DNA of 64,000 nt from Paratinospora sagittata (taxonomy: Eukaryota > Streptophyta > Magnoliopsida > Ranunculales > Menispermaceae). A program made the position numbers and the translations under genes. Below the pieces are notes generated by a model. The model was not told where the DNA came from and searched no databases. It worked only from the letters and a program-made list of their open reading frames with translations. Shown here in pieces: positions 1 to 12,083 of the stretch (its first letter is position 1; every line of letters starts with the position of its first letter). Location: contig CM069598.1 of assembly GCA_035771175.1 (NCBI GenBank), positions 7,657,413 through 7,721,412 of the forward strand, written 5' to 3'.

Positions 1-323
1 AAAGTTCATATCCCATTCTCTATGGAATAAATAAGCAGGTGTTCATACATTTAAAAACAATTAAGAAAAAGCATCGACTCCACTATATTGATTTCCATGA
101 GATGTCACAATCATTGCATACAAAGGTCAAAAGTACAAAACAATGGCAGATACCTGCAATGATTATAGTCTTCCCTCTAAATGATATAATTATCTTTTGA
201 CTTGGTAAAAAAAACCAAATGAAACAGGACACATTACTGTAAATAAAGATGAGTACTGAAATTTGAAAGTAGTGTCAAAAGCAAGTAATACCACAAAAAA
301 CAAGCAACATAATTAACACTTAC

Positions 324-3300
324 GGGATGAAGCCCACTTTGAAGTAGAAATTCAAGAGCAGCATGGCAAAAGAAACCGAACCTCTCTCCATCATTCTTAC
401 AACCATATATGCATCCTGCCCCAAACAATCTGCATAGGAAGAAAATCTTGTAAAATATTTCCCATATTCGAATTTCTAGCTAATTGATGACTAAATTCAT
501 CAATACGATAACTAGCAACAAAGGCTGACATCCACAGTCATAAAGATAATAATTCCTTCGAAAAGGTGAAAGAGTTAGTTTGCACATGCAATATACTTTC
601 TAACAGGAGCTGCAACCACAGAAGGCGGTCTCTGATCCAACAGTACAATGAGTTATCTTCATTACAGCAATAATTATTACTGAGAACCAGTTTTTTCTAA
701 CATTATTATAAATGTCTATTAAGAGCAATGTGTACAGGTCAACCTACAGTTCATCAATGAAATAAAATAAAGAGGTTTTAAGGACCAAAAACTATATCTA
801 AACAATATATCAAGGATCAGAAATTCGACTTTGCCCGGGACTTCAGTCATTTGAAAATAGGAAATTATTTAGAAAAGTTTAATTCGAAATGGAGAATTTT
901 TGTAAAAATTCACTAAATTAGAGAAATTTAGAGAATCTTTGCATAAATGCTAAACTATCTAGATTTGTTGTAATATAAGCTGAAAACTAATATAAATAGA
1001 CACTTTTAATACACAAAAAATCCATAAATGACCTAACAAAATCAATCTTGTTAAGTGGGTTGATAAATTTAAAATTGTGGCTTTTGGTCTTAATTCTTTT
1101 TCTATGTTTTGATTTTCAATTTTATGGTACCTTACTTCTCAATCATATATTTTGCTAGTTTGACATTCCACCTTGCTTAATTTATTATTTTGTTATTCAA
1201 ATGTATTGCTTTTTCATCTTGTTTTATATGATTTTAACTAAAAGAAGATGGCTTTGGGAACTCTTTCAATGTATTTTTAAGTTTTTGCTTCATTTTAACT
1301 TTCTTTCTTTCTTTATTTTTGCCTTTCTTGGGTCTTTTCTTCTTTTTACATAAGGCACATCCCATAAAATTACATAATTTATTAGTTTGTTAGGTAATTT
1401 TTTAAATTTATATTACTATGTTGGTTGATGAAGTATTATTCATAATTATTGGTATTTTTTGTTTTTATTGATGAAATAAAACTTGTTTGCTTCTCTGTTG
1501 AATTTCATCAAATTTTATTGAATTTCATTGAATTTTTTGTAGAATTTTTGCATATTTTTTATATTACATACACTTCATACTTCGGTGTTTCAAAAAACCA
1601 AAAAAAATTGCCGAATTTCAGCGAATTTTTTCAAATTTTTGAACCATGCTATATATAATATAAGTACTTGAAGAAATCACCGTGTGACCATTTTTCTCAA
1701 AGTTCCAAAATTAACCACTAAAACTGATTTCTTATCTTTATTTTAAAAATAAAAATCGGGTTAATATAGTAATTATCCAATCCTCAGCAATCCTAACATT
1801 TTACTATTTTTTTTTACCCTCTTTTCATTTTTAAAGAAAAAACTGATTCTTCTCTACTTATAAATGCATTAATATGCTTTCTCATACTTTCAAAAAGAAA
1901 TTGTTTTATCATAAAATAAAAATATTAATTATACCCGTCATTTAAAGTTTTATTTTTAATTAAATATTCACAATGCACGCGCATGCACACGACAAACTAG
2001 GTGCAAATAAAGAGGAAATATTTAATAAATTAATGAGCAAATATAAAGCTTCCAATGGAAAAATAAATCCTCAATCCAATTGAGAAGTAAATTTGAAACA
2101 AAAAATAAAAAGGATATTGCAACAGTGAGTTGAAAAAAGAAAAAGAAAAAAGTTAAGTGAAAAACAAGAATTACCCATTTTGAGGCTCCAAAAAATAGAC
2201 AGAAAGGCCTTCCACCTTCGCAGTCCAAACTTTTATTTCAGTACCACCCCAAGAATAGCTTCGATGAAATTGAAAGTCTTTTACCTGAGGACCAAAAAGA
2301 TATTTATAATTGGTAAACTAGGACATACATTTCAAAATTAGAACTAAATAAACTAGAAATTCAGAGACAGATGCTAAAGGATATAAAATAAAACAATGTC
2401 TGAACCATTAACATGCCTGAACTAATTATCCAGGTCTAGAAAAATATCAATGAAAAAGCTCACATTTTTTACCTTTAATAACTCATATTTTTCATTACAC
2501 CAGAAGATTTGAAAAGGAACCACTTAATAATTCCAGAAAAGGGCAACTGAGCAAGTGTACATTTCACAAGTCATCCAAAACAATGAAAAAGAAGACTTTT
2601 CCAAATATGGGATTAATAGATATGAAAGAGGGATGAAAAGTATTATTTCATGACAGTTACTTCAATGCACAGTCCCTTTCCTTTGTAAATATCCAGATAA
2701 CACATAGCCAATTTAGTTCTTAATCTAGTCTAATGTGGAAGCAGAACAGACAACAAAAAGAAGCTTCACAAAAAATGAATTGAACAAATAATTTTTATTC
2801 AAGTTGACTTTTTCCATAAAGCCTTACAGATGCCATATAATTGAACTTTCTTTATCCGAATGAAATTTCACCTTGGCATGCAATAATACCCATAAAGATG
2901 AATTTCTTTCTCTACTTACGTTGATAGGATTTATAACTTGTACTAGGGCCAGATACTGCAATATACTGCCCCTATGATACGATTTCCTCATTTTCACTCA
3001 AGCAAACAATTATTTTGTCAACAGAGTATTATTAGTTTTTCACGGGATCCTGACACACATATGGCTAACACAGCGATTTTGCTATTTTATGCACCAACCT
3101 AAGAAGAGAATATAAGAAAACAGTTTTAATACTGTAACTACTGCTTTGATTACAATGCCAAATACCCTTCTGGTGGATTTTCTTTTATCCTCATGTTTTA
3201 CAAAAAAAGAAACACTTTACCATCATAAAGGCATGCTTCAACACCTGAAAGGAATTCTAAACTGCATCAACTGAAACATACAGGACATGCCAATAAGACA

Positions 3301-6300
3301 TTTATTTCAAGATGAAGTTGATGAATGTTAGGTAGAAAAAAACACATGTAATTGTGAGACAAAGAGAACTCCAGTAAAAGCAATGACATGATACCGAAGT
3401 ACCAGTAGAAGTGATAGAGTTCAAGCTTACATTGCTAAGGTTCAGACAATCATACTTTGGAAGAATTATGTCCACATTATGACCTAAATCAACAACAGCA
3501 CGGGAAAGACCTGTCACAACATCTCCAAGGCCTCCCACCTGCAGCAGTGTTATGCATGAATCAGCAGAACAGAACACACAAAATGAGACAAAAACCTTTG
3601 ACTCATTGGACTTGTAAGTTGCAAAGGATAATTTTCATTAGCTACTCTGAAACTGGGTCTGAAATTTCTAAGACCAATTATGTTCACCCCACACACCACC
3701 AAGAAAGAAATTGAAAAAAATAAAAATAAAAGCAGCAAAAAATTTTCATTGATCAAAGAGAGCCTCAAAACCAGGTAAAACCATATAAACAACTCCAACA
3801 CTGATGTATGTTGTCTTTGACTTCCCTTTCAATCCATCTTCCCTCCGATGTTTCACAGATTAAAAATCTCATACCTTTACTATGTTTGTGCTAAAGACAG
3901 TATCTCGAGGAACTATTAAGGTTTGCTGCACTCCCATAATATTTTCTATTGTCAGATATGCAATCTGCAAAATTTGAAGTGGTTTACAGCATTGTCCATC
4001 ACTTAAAAGGATAAAACACAAGCTAGCAATTCCACTTTAGGTGAGAGAAAGCACAAAAAATTTGAAGGACTAAAACACTTGGAAACTGCACGGAGAAACT
4101 TTCTAGATGCTTTTTCACAACCATATCCTTCATCTCAAAGATGCTAAGAGTAGAAATGATCATTCTTGAACATCTAAATAACTAAGTTTTCAAACATCTA
4201 TCACAAATAGAAGAAGATTTGCTGACAGATATATCTCAAGATAAAGTTGGAAAGCATTACTGCAATATTTCAATAAACTAGTGATAGAACAACCTTTGCA
4301 ATGGGGGCCATTTCTACAGAAACATGGACAATATGCATTGGGGGCTCCCTAGCAACTCCTCCAAACACTGGGATGTGGTAGTCCATTCCATTTCTGTTGT
4401 CATAGATTCCACCATCTTGCTTTCCAGAGAAAACAAAGTCCATCATGTGTGCATCCAGAGGAACCTTGACTGCAAGGAAACATATCATTTCAGTCCATGT
4501 CACCAAGGAGAAGATAATGTGATAGCATTTTAACATCCATACTGTGGTAGGCCCTTCATATGATGAATTATTGAACGACTGCTGCATATTCATATGTAAA
4601 GTATCCATCTAATACATCAATTTTCATAGTTCTACTCTGTAAACCAGGTAACAAAATTATAACAACTCAGGAAGAGGCCTTGAGGATAGCTGTTCATTAA
4701 TGATTAATTTACATGCTACAAGAAATTGTTATTGACCCAAGCATATTTAACAAAACCCGGTAATGTTCTCCAGAAAAGTTTTACAAGCATTAATAGAAAC
4801 CCTCACCAGTAGCTTTGAAGTGAGGTCCAGTATCAGAAGACAACATCTTTTGAGGTGGCAGTGGGCCCTTCCGGTGGGTCCATCGGTTGAACGAGCATCT
4901 AAACCAAACTTCTGGCTTTCCATTTAGAACTGTATTTGAAGGATTGTAGAAAACTGTAACAGAACTTCCTGCTTGAACATCAAGAGGCTCAGTGTAGACT
5001 ATATGCTTTTGAGACAGCAGAAACATTTTCATGGTCCTTTCCTTTGTTTCAGCTGTCATTCTTGCTGTTTTTTCCGCCTGTCAGAAAAACAATGGAACAG
5101 AAGCAAAAGAAGAAAATAAACCTATAGCCGCATCAATCAATTGAATGAAGAAAACTGCATGTGGGCTTTCTTGCAACCCCTTTCCACAAAGGGCCCAGTA
5201 TTGACTTGGAGTGTAGCCATGTGGGCCAACATGTAGGATGTGCATTAAATTTATTGGCATTCATAGTTGCACATTCTCTATGAAGTTAAATTTTTAGATG
5301 GTATACTTTTGGACATGGTATCAAGACTAAAATGTAATGTCACATTCAAATATTTCAAATCACCTGATGTATTATGTGTTTAAATCCCAGACAAGTGTTT
5401 GCCACACAGAGTTCACGTGGGAGTTCTTGTGAACCTCACAAATGAAGGACGCCACATAGCATAAGGCGTACCTTTGGACTACGGAGGCATATACACATGG
5501 AGCGGCATTGAATTCATTGATATTTATAGGCTTATAACTGTGTCCTTCTCCACAAGCTTAATCTTTTAAGATGAATTAGCAATTAATGTTCAGTATTCAA
5601 TCATACTAAAACAGCTCAACTTAAAACAAACCTTTGCACGTATAGCCTCTTCTCTTATCTTCCTCTCTTCCTGAAGTTTCCTAAATATCTGATGTTCTTC
5701 TTCAATCCAATACAGCTCCTCAGGAATGCTATTTGGGACAATGGCATGGAAATCCTGATAGTGATTGTTGTCGTACAAATTAGCATCCCCAGGGGGGCCA
5801 TCAGCAAAGACCCAATCCAGAACAAAGGCTCGATCAGGCACAATAACTACAAAAAAGAAACGATGATCAGCTAAATCAAAACCTTGATCAGAAATACTGT
5901 GCAATAAATGTGAAGAAAAAACCATTACTATCTTTGCTTGAAGTTATGTAACTGTAATGATAAAAACAGTCACCAGTAGACATAGTAAAATCTGCAAATC
6001 AAGTTTTTCAGACCTAGGGCAAAATTAAACAGAATGCTGGCAGCAAGAGGCGCACACCTTCTTCTTCAGAAAAAGCTAGTAAGTGATCATAGCCCTCTTA
6101 CAAAACAAAAGATCCTCTAGAGTTAAATGTTCAAAATGATGTACAAGAGAGCCACAACAAGATTTTAGAATCGGTTACATGATGTGGACTGCATTTTCTA
6201 TATATGATTGTGACTATGTAATAATGGTTCTATATATTTACTAGAATCAATAAAGCCTTGGCCCTTCAAATTTGGCATAATTTTACATTGACTACCTAAA

Positions 6301-9300
6301 GTTCTTTCAAATTTATTGCAGTCCTTGCAGTTGTGCTAGATGGCTCAATCAGATCCACTCCATTAAACCTTATTAACTAAATCGTGAAGAACAACCCTTT
6401 TAAACTTTTGATTGTTGTACTCTATATCTTTGAAAACGCATTTTACCTTTACAACTTATTATTTCAACAGAAAGCTTGGATTCCTTAGTCCTTCCTTTTG
6501 TCATCCATGTTTCATCTTTGTTTTTCCATTCTCTTTTTATCCTTCCTCAGAGCACCTACATATTGAAATGTTAGCTGCTACCATTGCAACTTGCTGAGTT
6601 CTCAGATAACTATTTGTCAATACTTAAATTTGATAGACTTGCATGCAAGAGCTCCATGGAAAAAGGAACACAAGCAAACCAATCATCCATCATACTAGAA
6701 TCTCTTTTGAATCAGGTAAAAGATTGAATTTTATCATCTGTAGATCAAAATCACAATCCATTCTGAACACCAACACGCAGATGAGATCGCCACTGTGCTA
6801 CATGAGTTTGACAAAAGACTATATTCTTTCCTGCATCTGGCATCTCTTGATTCAAAAGAGATAAGGGTATTCACACAAAATATCTCTAAAGATCTTACCT
6901 TGTAATCCTGCCCTGTGAACCATATTGAACAAGTGACCAGTAGTAGAGAATCTAGATTATGTTTGGCATCTAACATCAAATTCCACACATTATGTGCATG
7001 CCAATTGAGCAATAGAAACATAGTCACCATCAATCCAAGAAATAGGGAATGGTCATGCGATAACCAACAGTTTTCATAATCTCTACATTTTGACTTAATA
7101 AATCCTCATACAAATCCCCTCACAGTCAACTATATGATTGCAATCCAAGAAAAAAACATATTATTTGGCATTTCAACTGCTTCTCTAGCAACATATATTC
7201 CATCTCGTTTTCAATTGAATTGCATATATGGTTAGTTTCAAGTCTCTTTGTTAGCATTAGCTTATTCTTCATTTATATTGATACAGAATCTCTTTTATCT
7301 CTTGTTTCTCTCTTCAAATGCGAGATGAGACAACATGTGGAGGGCATTGTTAATAATAGCTTGATATGCACTATTGGGCCTACCTACCAGCTATAGCTTT
7401 TAGGTCAAGTGGTTTCTAACACCAATGTCTCTTATTCCCCAAACAAAAAGGAGGGGTATATGAGAGAATCCATTATCAGTTGAAGCTCAGAAACTTCATG
7501 CACCTTGAAAACGGGTCTAGCACCTCATCTTATGAACGAACAAGTAGGCTTTTGATTAGATAAAAAACCTACCTTAAATGGCTGATTAGGATACACATAC
7601 ATAGGTCCACTATTGTTAGATTCTATAGAATAGGGGAGGAAAGAGCAATTTCGAGGATTCACTGGTCAACTAAGAATTAGATCAATAACAGAATAATAAC
7701 CTAGATTGTAAGTCACAAGAACAGACCACATTAGGTATAAGAAAGAGATAGATACAAATGTAGAAATAAGACTTATACTTGGTACAATTCTACTGCCTTC
7801 AGAGAAAGAGTTAGTGCTGCACAAAGCAACTTCCCATCCATATTCCCAACTGAAATGCCAGCATCAGTTTGCTCCAATAGGGCCAAAACAACAAGAATGA
7901 AGGGATACAATTGATCACCAAACAATAAAATTAAACCACTAAATTAATACATACGCCCACTCCCATGACCTCCCTACTGAAGTTGGAAAAGCATAGTAAC
8001 CTCAAAAATAAAAACAAAAAATGGAAAAAAAAAATGGAATTTGCAGATCCCCTGCAGAAGGATAAGAGTGCCATCTGTCAATGACAAATACGAATGTGAT
8101 GTCCACACATCCCATCAGCGTTTCACCTATTTTAGTGGCTGTATTAATATGATTAAAGTAATCCAAGCTTGTTAAAAAAGGTAAGACAAAACCGCAAAAT
8201 GATACATATTAAATAGGTATTAGTACATTAAGTGCAAGAAAATATATGAGTTCACACCTACCATGAGCATACCACCAGTCACCAACCTTCTTCTCAGCAC
8301 GAACAAGCTTGCCAAAGAGAGGCACCCCATCATTCCAATTGTTGTGGCCAGCATGAATCCAGATATCGTTTGCATGAGCAAGTGGACCAGAACTCTTGTT
8401 GTAATACAATCTAACCAGGTCCTCACCTTTAAACTCACTAGGCTCAATGTGCCACACATTATCAACAGACCTCACAGCCTTTTTCCTTGTTTGGTGTAAC
8501 ATTTCCCGTCTCTTTTCAACTTCCAACCTTGCCTGCTGTCTATCAGCTTCAGTTGCTGCTTTTTCTGCTTCTATCCACCGCTGCTCTTCTGCTTGTCTTT
8601 CCCTTTCAGCTTGCTCTGCTGCAAGTTTTTCAAGTTCCTGTCTTTTTTCTTCAAGCAAGAAATCTTCAAAAGCATATGCATCTATTCCCCCTTCAACATG
8701 TACAGAAAAATCCTTTCCGTCATTATTCTCATAGACGCTTCCCCCATTGAAGAACACAAAATCCATCTTATATGCCTCTGCAGGAACATAAACACGGCAA
8801 GACCACCAATCACCTTTAAATTCAGTCTTATTCAACTTTATGGTAAAGGATTTCCATCTCCAATCATTAAAGGCGCCCATGATAAGAACTTCTGATTCAT
8901 TTTTCAAACTGGAAATGCCCTTATTCAGGAACACTTCCATTTCTTGATCAGGTTTCACCACCTGGGGATAGACAAACATTTTGCTTCCTCTAGAAAAATT
9001 CTCTTCAGCAAGGCTTTCAAACAACTGTTTGTAAGTATGTGCATCCATTTCCAACTTAGGCTTTACCGAGGATTCCTCCTTGTCTGGCATTGTAGCACTT
9101 ATTTGATCACCATCATCAGGTATTTCCAGTTCCTGTGACTCAATTTCACTTGCATCTGCATCAATCTCAGATAATGTTTTATGATCCTCAGATTCATCAT
9201 TCTTGATTACATCAGACCACTTTCTAGCTAATACATTTGGATCAACCTTATCTTCAACATCATTTTTGGCTCCAACAATTTTCCCATTATCCTCTACTTC

Positions 9301-10730
9301 AATCTGTTTCTCCTTTTCCTTGGTAGTTACTGAAAATTGAAATCCCTGCTCTTCACTTGTATCAATCACCATTTCATCCAGTTTTTCATCTGGCACAATG
9401 TAATCACTAGAAATAGAAGTACTAGTGCTGGATTCATCTTTTTCTACATTATCCCTCTGATCCCTCCTTTGGATGCTTGTTCCAACTGGCTGTTTTGGCA
9501 CAAATCCCTTAGGAGAGGGCCTTGAAACTTGGCCTTTCCTTGGTTTTCTCTTTGAGAATTCTACAGATTATTTAAAAAAAAAAAAAACAACAACAACAAC
9601 AATGGAAAGTAATATTGGTGAGCCATAAAATTTCATTCTTTCAACAACCCAAACCCAAGAAGAAAACTAACTGAATAATCTACTAACCAGCACTTTCTGC
9701 GACATGATATGAAGCCCTAATTCCAGGGTGTTCTTTGCGCCAAAGAGATGACTGAAACAACAAACACATAACACAGAGAAAAATAAATAAGAAAAAGGAA
9801 AGGAATAATTTTCATTTGAGAGAGAAAAAGTAATCTGATAGTTTCTACCAAAATAAAATTCGGTGTCATTTCATGCCACAACACTTCATTATACAGAATG
9901 CAAATGAATCTTCCTCCAAAACTAAATCAGCTCACAATCATTATAATAATAGTAAAAATGATGATGATGCCCACAATAGTAATTAAGTAAAATATTATAT
10001 TTTAAAATTCCACCAACATAGTTCAATTCCTGAGCAAAGCAATCATACTCTCTAATACAAGAAGAAGAAAAAAAAATACAGGAGTCATGCTACAAATAGC
10101 CCTTGATCAAATCATCCATCTAGGATAACTACCAACTATAATAGTCTTTTATGTGATCATACAAATTCTCAAATTTCCACTAATCTAACATTCATAAACG
10201 AATAGCAAGTAATCTAGGTTTACAGATTTAAGTCCATCTACAAAACAAAGATGCAGTTAGAAATGACCAGAGAAATAGAATATACTGCACACTTTTGGAA
10301 ATCAAATACGCAAATAATGGAAGTTCTTTTATAGATATTTCAAAAAAAAAATCAATATTAAATAACAAAAACAACCATACTCATTTTCTTCCAACAAACA
10401 AATCCAATAACTTTAAAAAGTTAACTTATTTTATAAATGAACATCCTTTTTATAATTCAAGATCAACAAAGAAAAAACAGAAATCCACAGATATGAACAC
10501 TCGAAACTAAGCAGTCCTTCACAACTTAAAAACCGCGAATATCAAGAACCTTTCAAAATTAAAGTAGTAGTGAACTGAAAATCGAATTTTACTTGTGAAG
10601 ACGAGTTGATGATTCTGCCATGAAATGACAACCCAGCAGCAGCAAACGCTTTGATCTTGAAGCTGCTAGTTCCCTCTGAAACCGTTCTTCTGCAGTAAAT
10701 TGGCCTCTGTACTAACGAAGCAACCTCCAT
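324..10730 (-). CDS. SS3: Starch synthase III, chloroplastic (5' part; gene continues beyond the left edge)
   Basis: Adds glucose from ADP-glucose to growing alpha-1,4-glucan chains in plastids. Exons on the minus strand: 10730-10593, 9751-9688, 9560-8262, 5846-5632, 5077-4807, 4469-4294, 3538-3431, 2284-2175, 429-324. All have GT-AG borders and phases join, giving 829 codons. Residues 1 to about 45 look like a transit peptide (basic, Ser-rich). An acidic arm follows (about 90-260). Three CBM53 starch-binding domains lie at about 264-358 (GAFNDWRWKSF), 435-545 (HAGHNNWNDG; DWVFADGPP) and 590-695 (CSFNRWTHR). A charged helical linker (EKLAAEQAERERQAEEQ) separates the first two. The GT5 domain opens near 705 with HIVHVSVEMAPIAK and the ADP-glucose-binding KVGGL motif at 721-725. 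The domain order is diagnostic of SSIII. The rest of GT5 and all of GT1 should lie to the left; positions 1-323 are intron 9. Confidence 0.95.
811..1649. repeat. Non-coding transposon-like repeat, copy 1 (in SS3 intron 8)
   Basis: About 840 bp, no ORF worth the name. The left end (CAAGGATCAGAAATTCG) and the reverse complement of the right end (GCATGGTTCAAAAATT) resemble the ends of the copy at 57487-58682, and the interiors match over hundreds of bases (for example the stretch reading GACCTAACAAAATCAATCTT near 1030 and 57971). The right third is rich in GAATTT motifs. Flanks on both sides are TATAT-rich. Best read as a non-autonomous DNA transposon of unknown superfamily. Confidence 0.6.
5239..5590 (+). 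mobile_element. Degenerate TRIM-like retroelement in SS3 intron 4
   Basis: Two related ~80-bp segments (5239-5315 and about 5506-5590) share the order ATTnAATT.ATTG / GCACATTCTC or GTGTCCTTCTC / AAG.TTAA..TTTTAGATG. The first is followed at 5316 by TGGTATCAAGAC, which looks like a degraded primer-binding site for initiator Met-tRNA (family form TGGTATCAGAGC). A purine-rich stretch (ATGGAGCGG) precedes the second. This matches the LTR-PBS-spacer-PPT-LTR plan of TRIMs but is too decayed for a clear TSD. Confidence 0.4.
7348..7421 (+). mobile_element. TRIM LTR remnant in SS3 intron 3
   Basis: Similar to the 82-bp LTRs of the intact TRIM at 16347-16648: begins TGTTAATA, shares GCTTGATATGCA, TTGGGCCTAC, AGCTATAGCTTTTAG and GGTTTCTAACA. 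A purine-rich, PPT-like stretch (GTGGAGGGCA) precedes it, so it may be the 3' LTR of a copy whose 5' part has decayed. No TSD is visible. Confidence 0.55.
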
Positions 10731-10834
10731 TGTTGTCGCCCCGAATTTCTGCTTCCTCGCCGATTTCTTCTACTCGCACTTCAAGCTCTTCAATCGTTCT
10801 CATCTCAATTCTGTGCAAAAATAATAGAAAACAA

Positions 10835-10844
10835 ATTATATAAA
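10835..10844 (-). promoter_or_regulatory. Probable TATA box of SS3
   Basis: The minus strand reads TTTTATATAATTT about 105-115 bp before the SS3 start codon. A start of transcription some 30 bp downstream would leave a leader of about 75 nt. The position is plausible, but the surroundings are A/T-rich and chance matches occur. Confidence 0.45.
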
Positions 10845-11152
10845 ATTATTAAAAAATAATAAAATAATAAAAAAATCCAAAATAAGTGCACTATAATTCG
10901 CCGTTTTGATAACACACCCTGACGAGGCTCCACGGCTCTGAGCCGCTAATATTCTGTATCTCCTTATACACAAATAGATCAAATAGGTGATTAACACCTT
11001 CACCGCACAATCCAATCAATAGAATAATTTGACGGCTGAGATGTTTGGTGTTATTTAAGAGAATTATTTGATGGAGTGGTATAACTTATAAGGTCTTGGT
11101 AAAACGAATTTCCTTAGATTATGATAACTAAACCAGGGAATTGAGGGCGTGC

Positions 11153-11158
11153 CACGTG
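11153..11158. promoter_or_regulatory. G-box upstream of SS3
   Basis: CCACGTGTC context, a G-box/ABRE-like core about 420 bp before the SS3 start codon. Such sites bind bZIP and bHLH factors in light and ABA responses. Use here is inferred. Confidence 0.35.
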
Positions 11159-12083
11159 TCGATTGAACGAGTAGGCGATTGTATCGTGTGGTCCTACAAG
11201 TGACGTAACGCTGATCAATCGGTGCTTATGAGAGGAGTAGACTCTCTACATGTCCTGACAATTTCCAGCTCGCTTGTGTGGGACCCACTGGATTGGGACA
11301 GCTGTTGGTTGATCTGTGAGTGTGTTAGAGTAGAGCTCAAATGATCCGACCCAGGTGGACAGTGTTATGTGAGTTGTGGCCGACAAGGAAGCTTTGACAA
11401 ATGACAAGGCGCCACGGGGCTTTCGGCGCAAATGTGGTCCGTGAATATTCTGATAACCACATCATCTCGAGAAATTGTTAATTTTTATTATTGGTACTCC
11501 TTTTGATGCAATTATTGCTTCTTCTTTTTTGTCAATGAGACAATTATTTCTTTGATGTATGTTTACTTACTCATAATAAGGAATACATTTTGGAAATACA
11601 TTTTTTTTTAAATATTGTTTATTTCACCTGTCTATATTGTATTATATATTTTTTGATGTTACAAAAAAAAAATATTAAAAAAAATGAGAGTAGAAGTTAG
11701 ACAATTATAAAAAAGAAGCTTTTTTCTACAATTGAACTATTATAAAATATTAAGAAACTAGTCTTTTGAAAAATATGTGGGCAAGATTAAAATAATTAAA
11801 AGATAGAAATATTTGATGCCTGTTGATTGAAAAAATGGTCTCACATTATATAGGAAAACCTTATTCTTAGTCCCATAGGTGATTAAGTGGTGATAATATC
11901 ACGTTACCATTTAGCGTCCCGATTATTCTCAAAAGTAACACTCTTAATCAGAAGCAAGGGTCGAATCCATCTCCTTTACCTACTTATTAAAAAGACATGT
12001 GGTTCCTAACTATTCCAAACAAAATTAAATACTTTCTATGAAAATGTCGTAATGGTTTCTTGGCTTTGAAAGAAATCTTCTTC

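Larger units (their letters stand above)
10731..12083. other. Upstream region of SS3 (promoter and A/T-rich spacer)
   Basis: No coding potential. The stretch next to the SS3 start (10731-10830) is pyrimidine-rich on the sense strand, as in plant 5' leaders. A TATA-like element and a G-box lie further out. From 11460 to the LINE the DNA is low-complexity A/T. Confidence 0.6.

Noticed and set aside
1449..1658. 69-codon ORF in the SS3 intron
   Set aside because: Low-complexity Phe/Ile-rich reading of A/T-rich repeat DNA.
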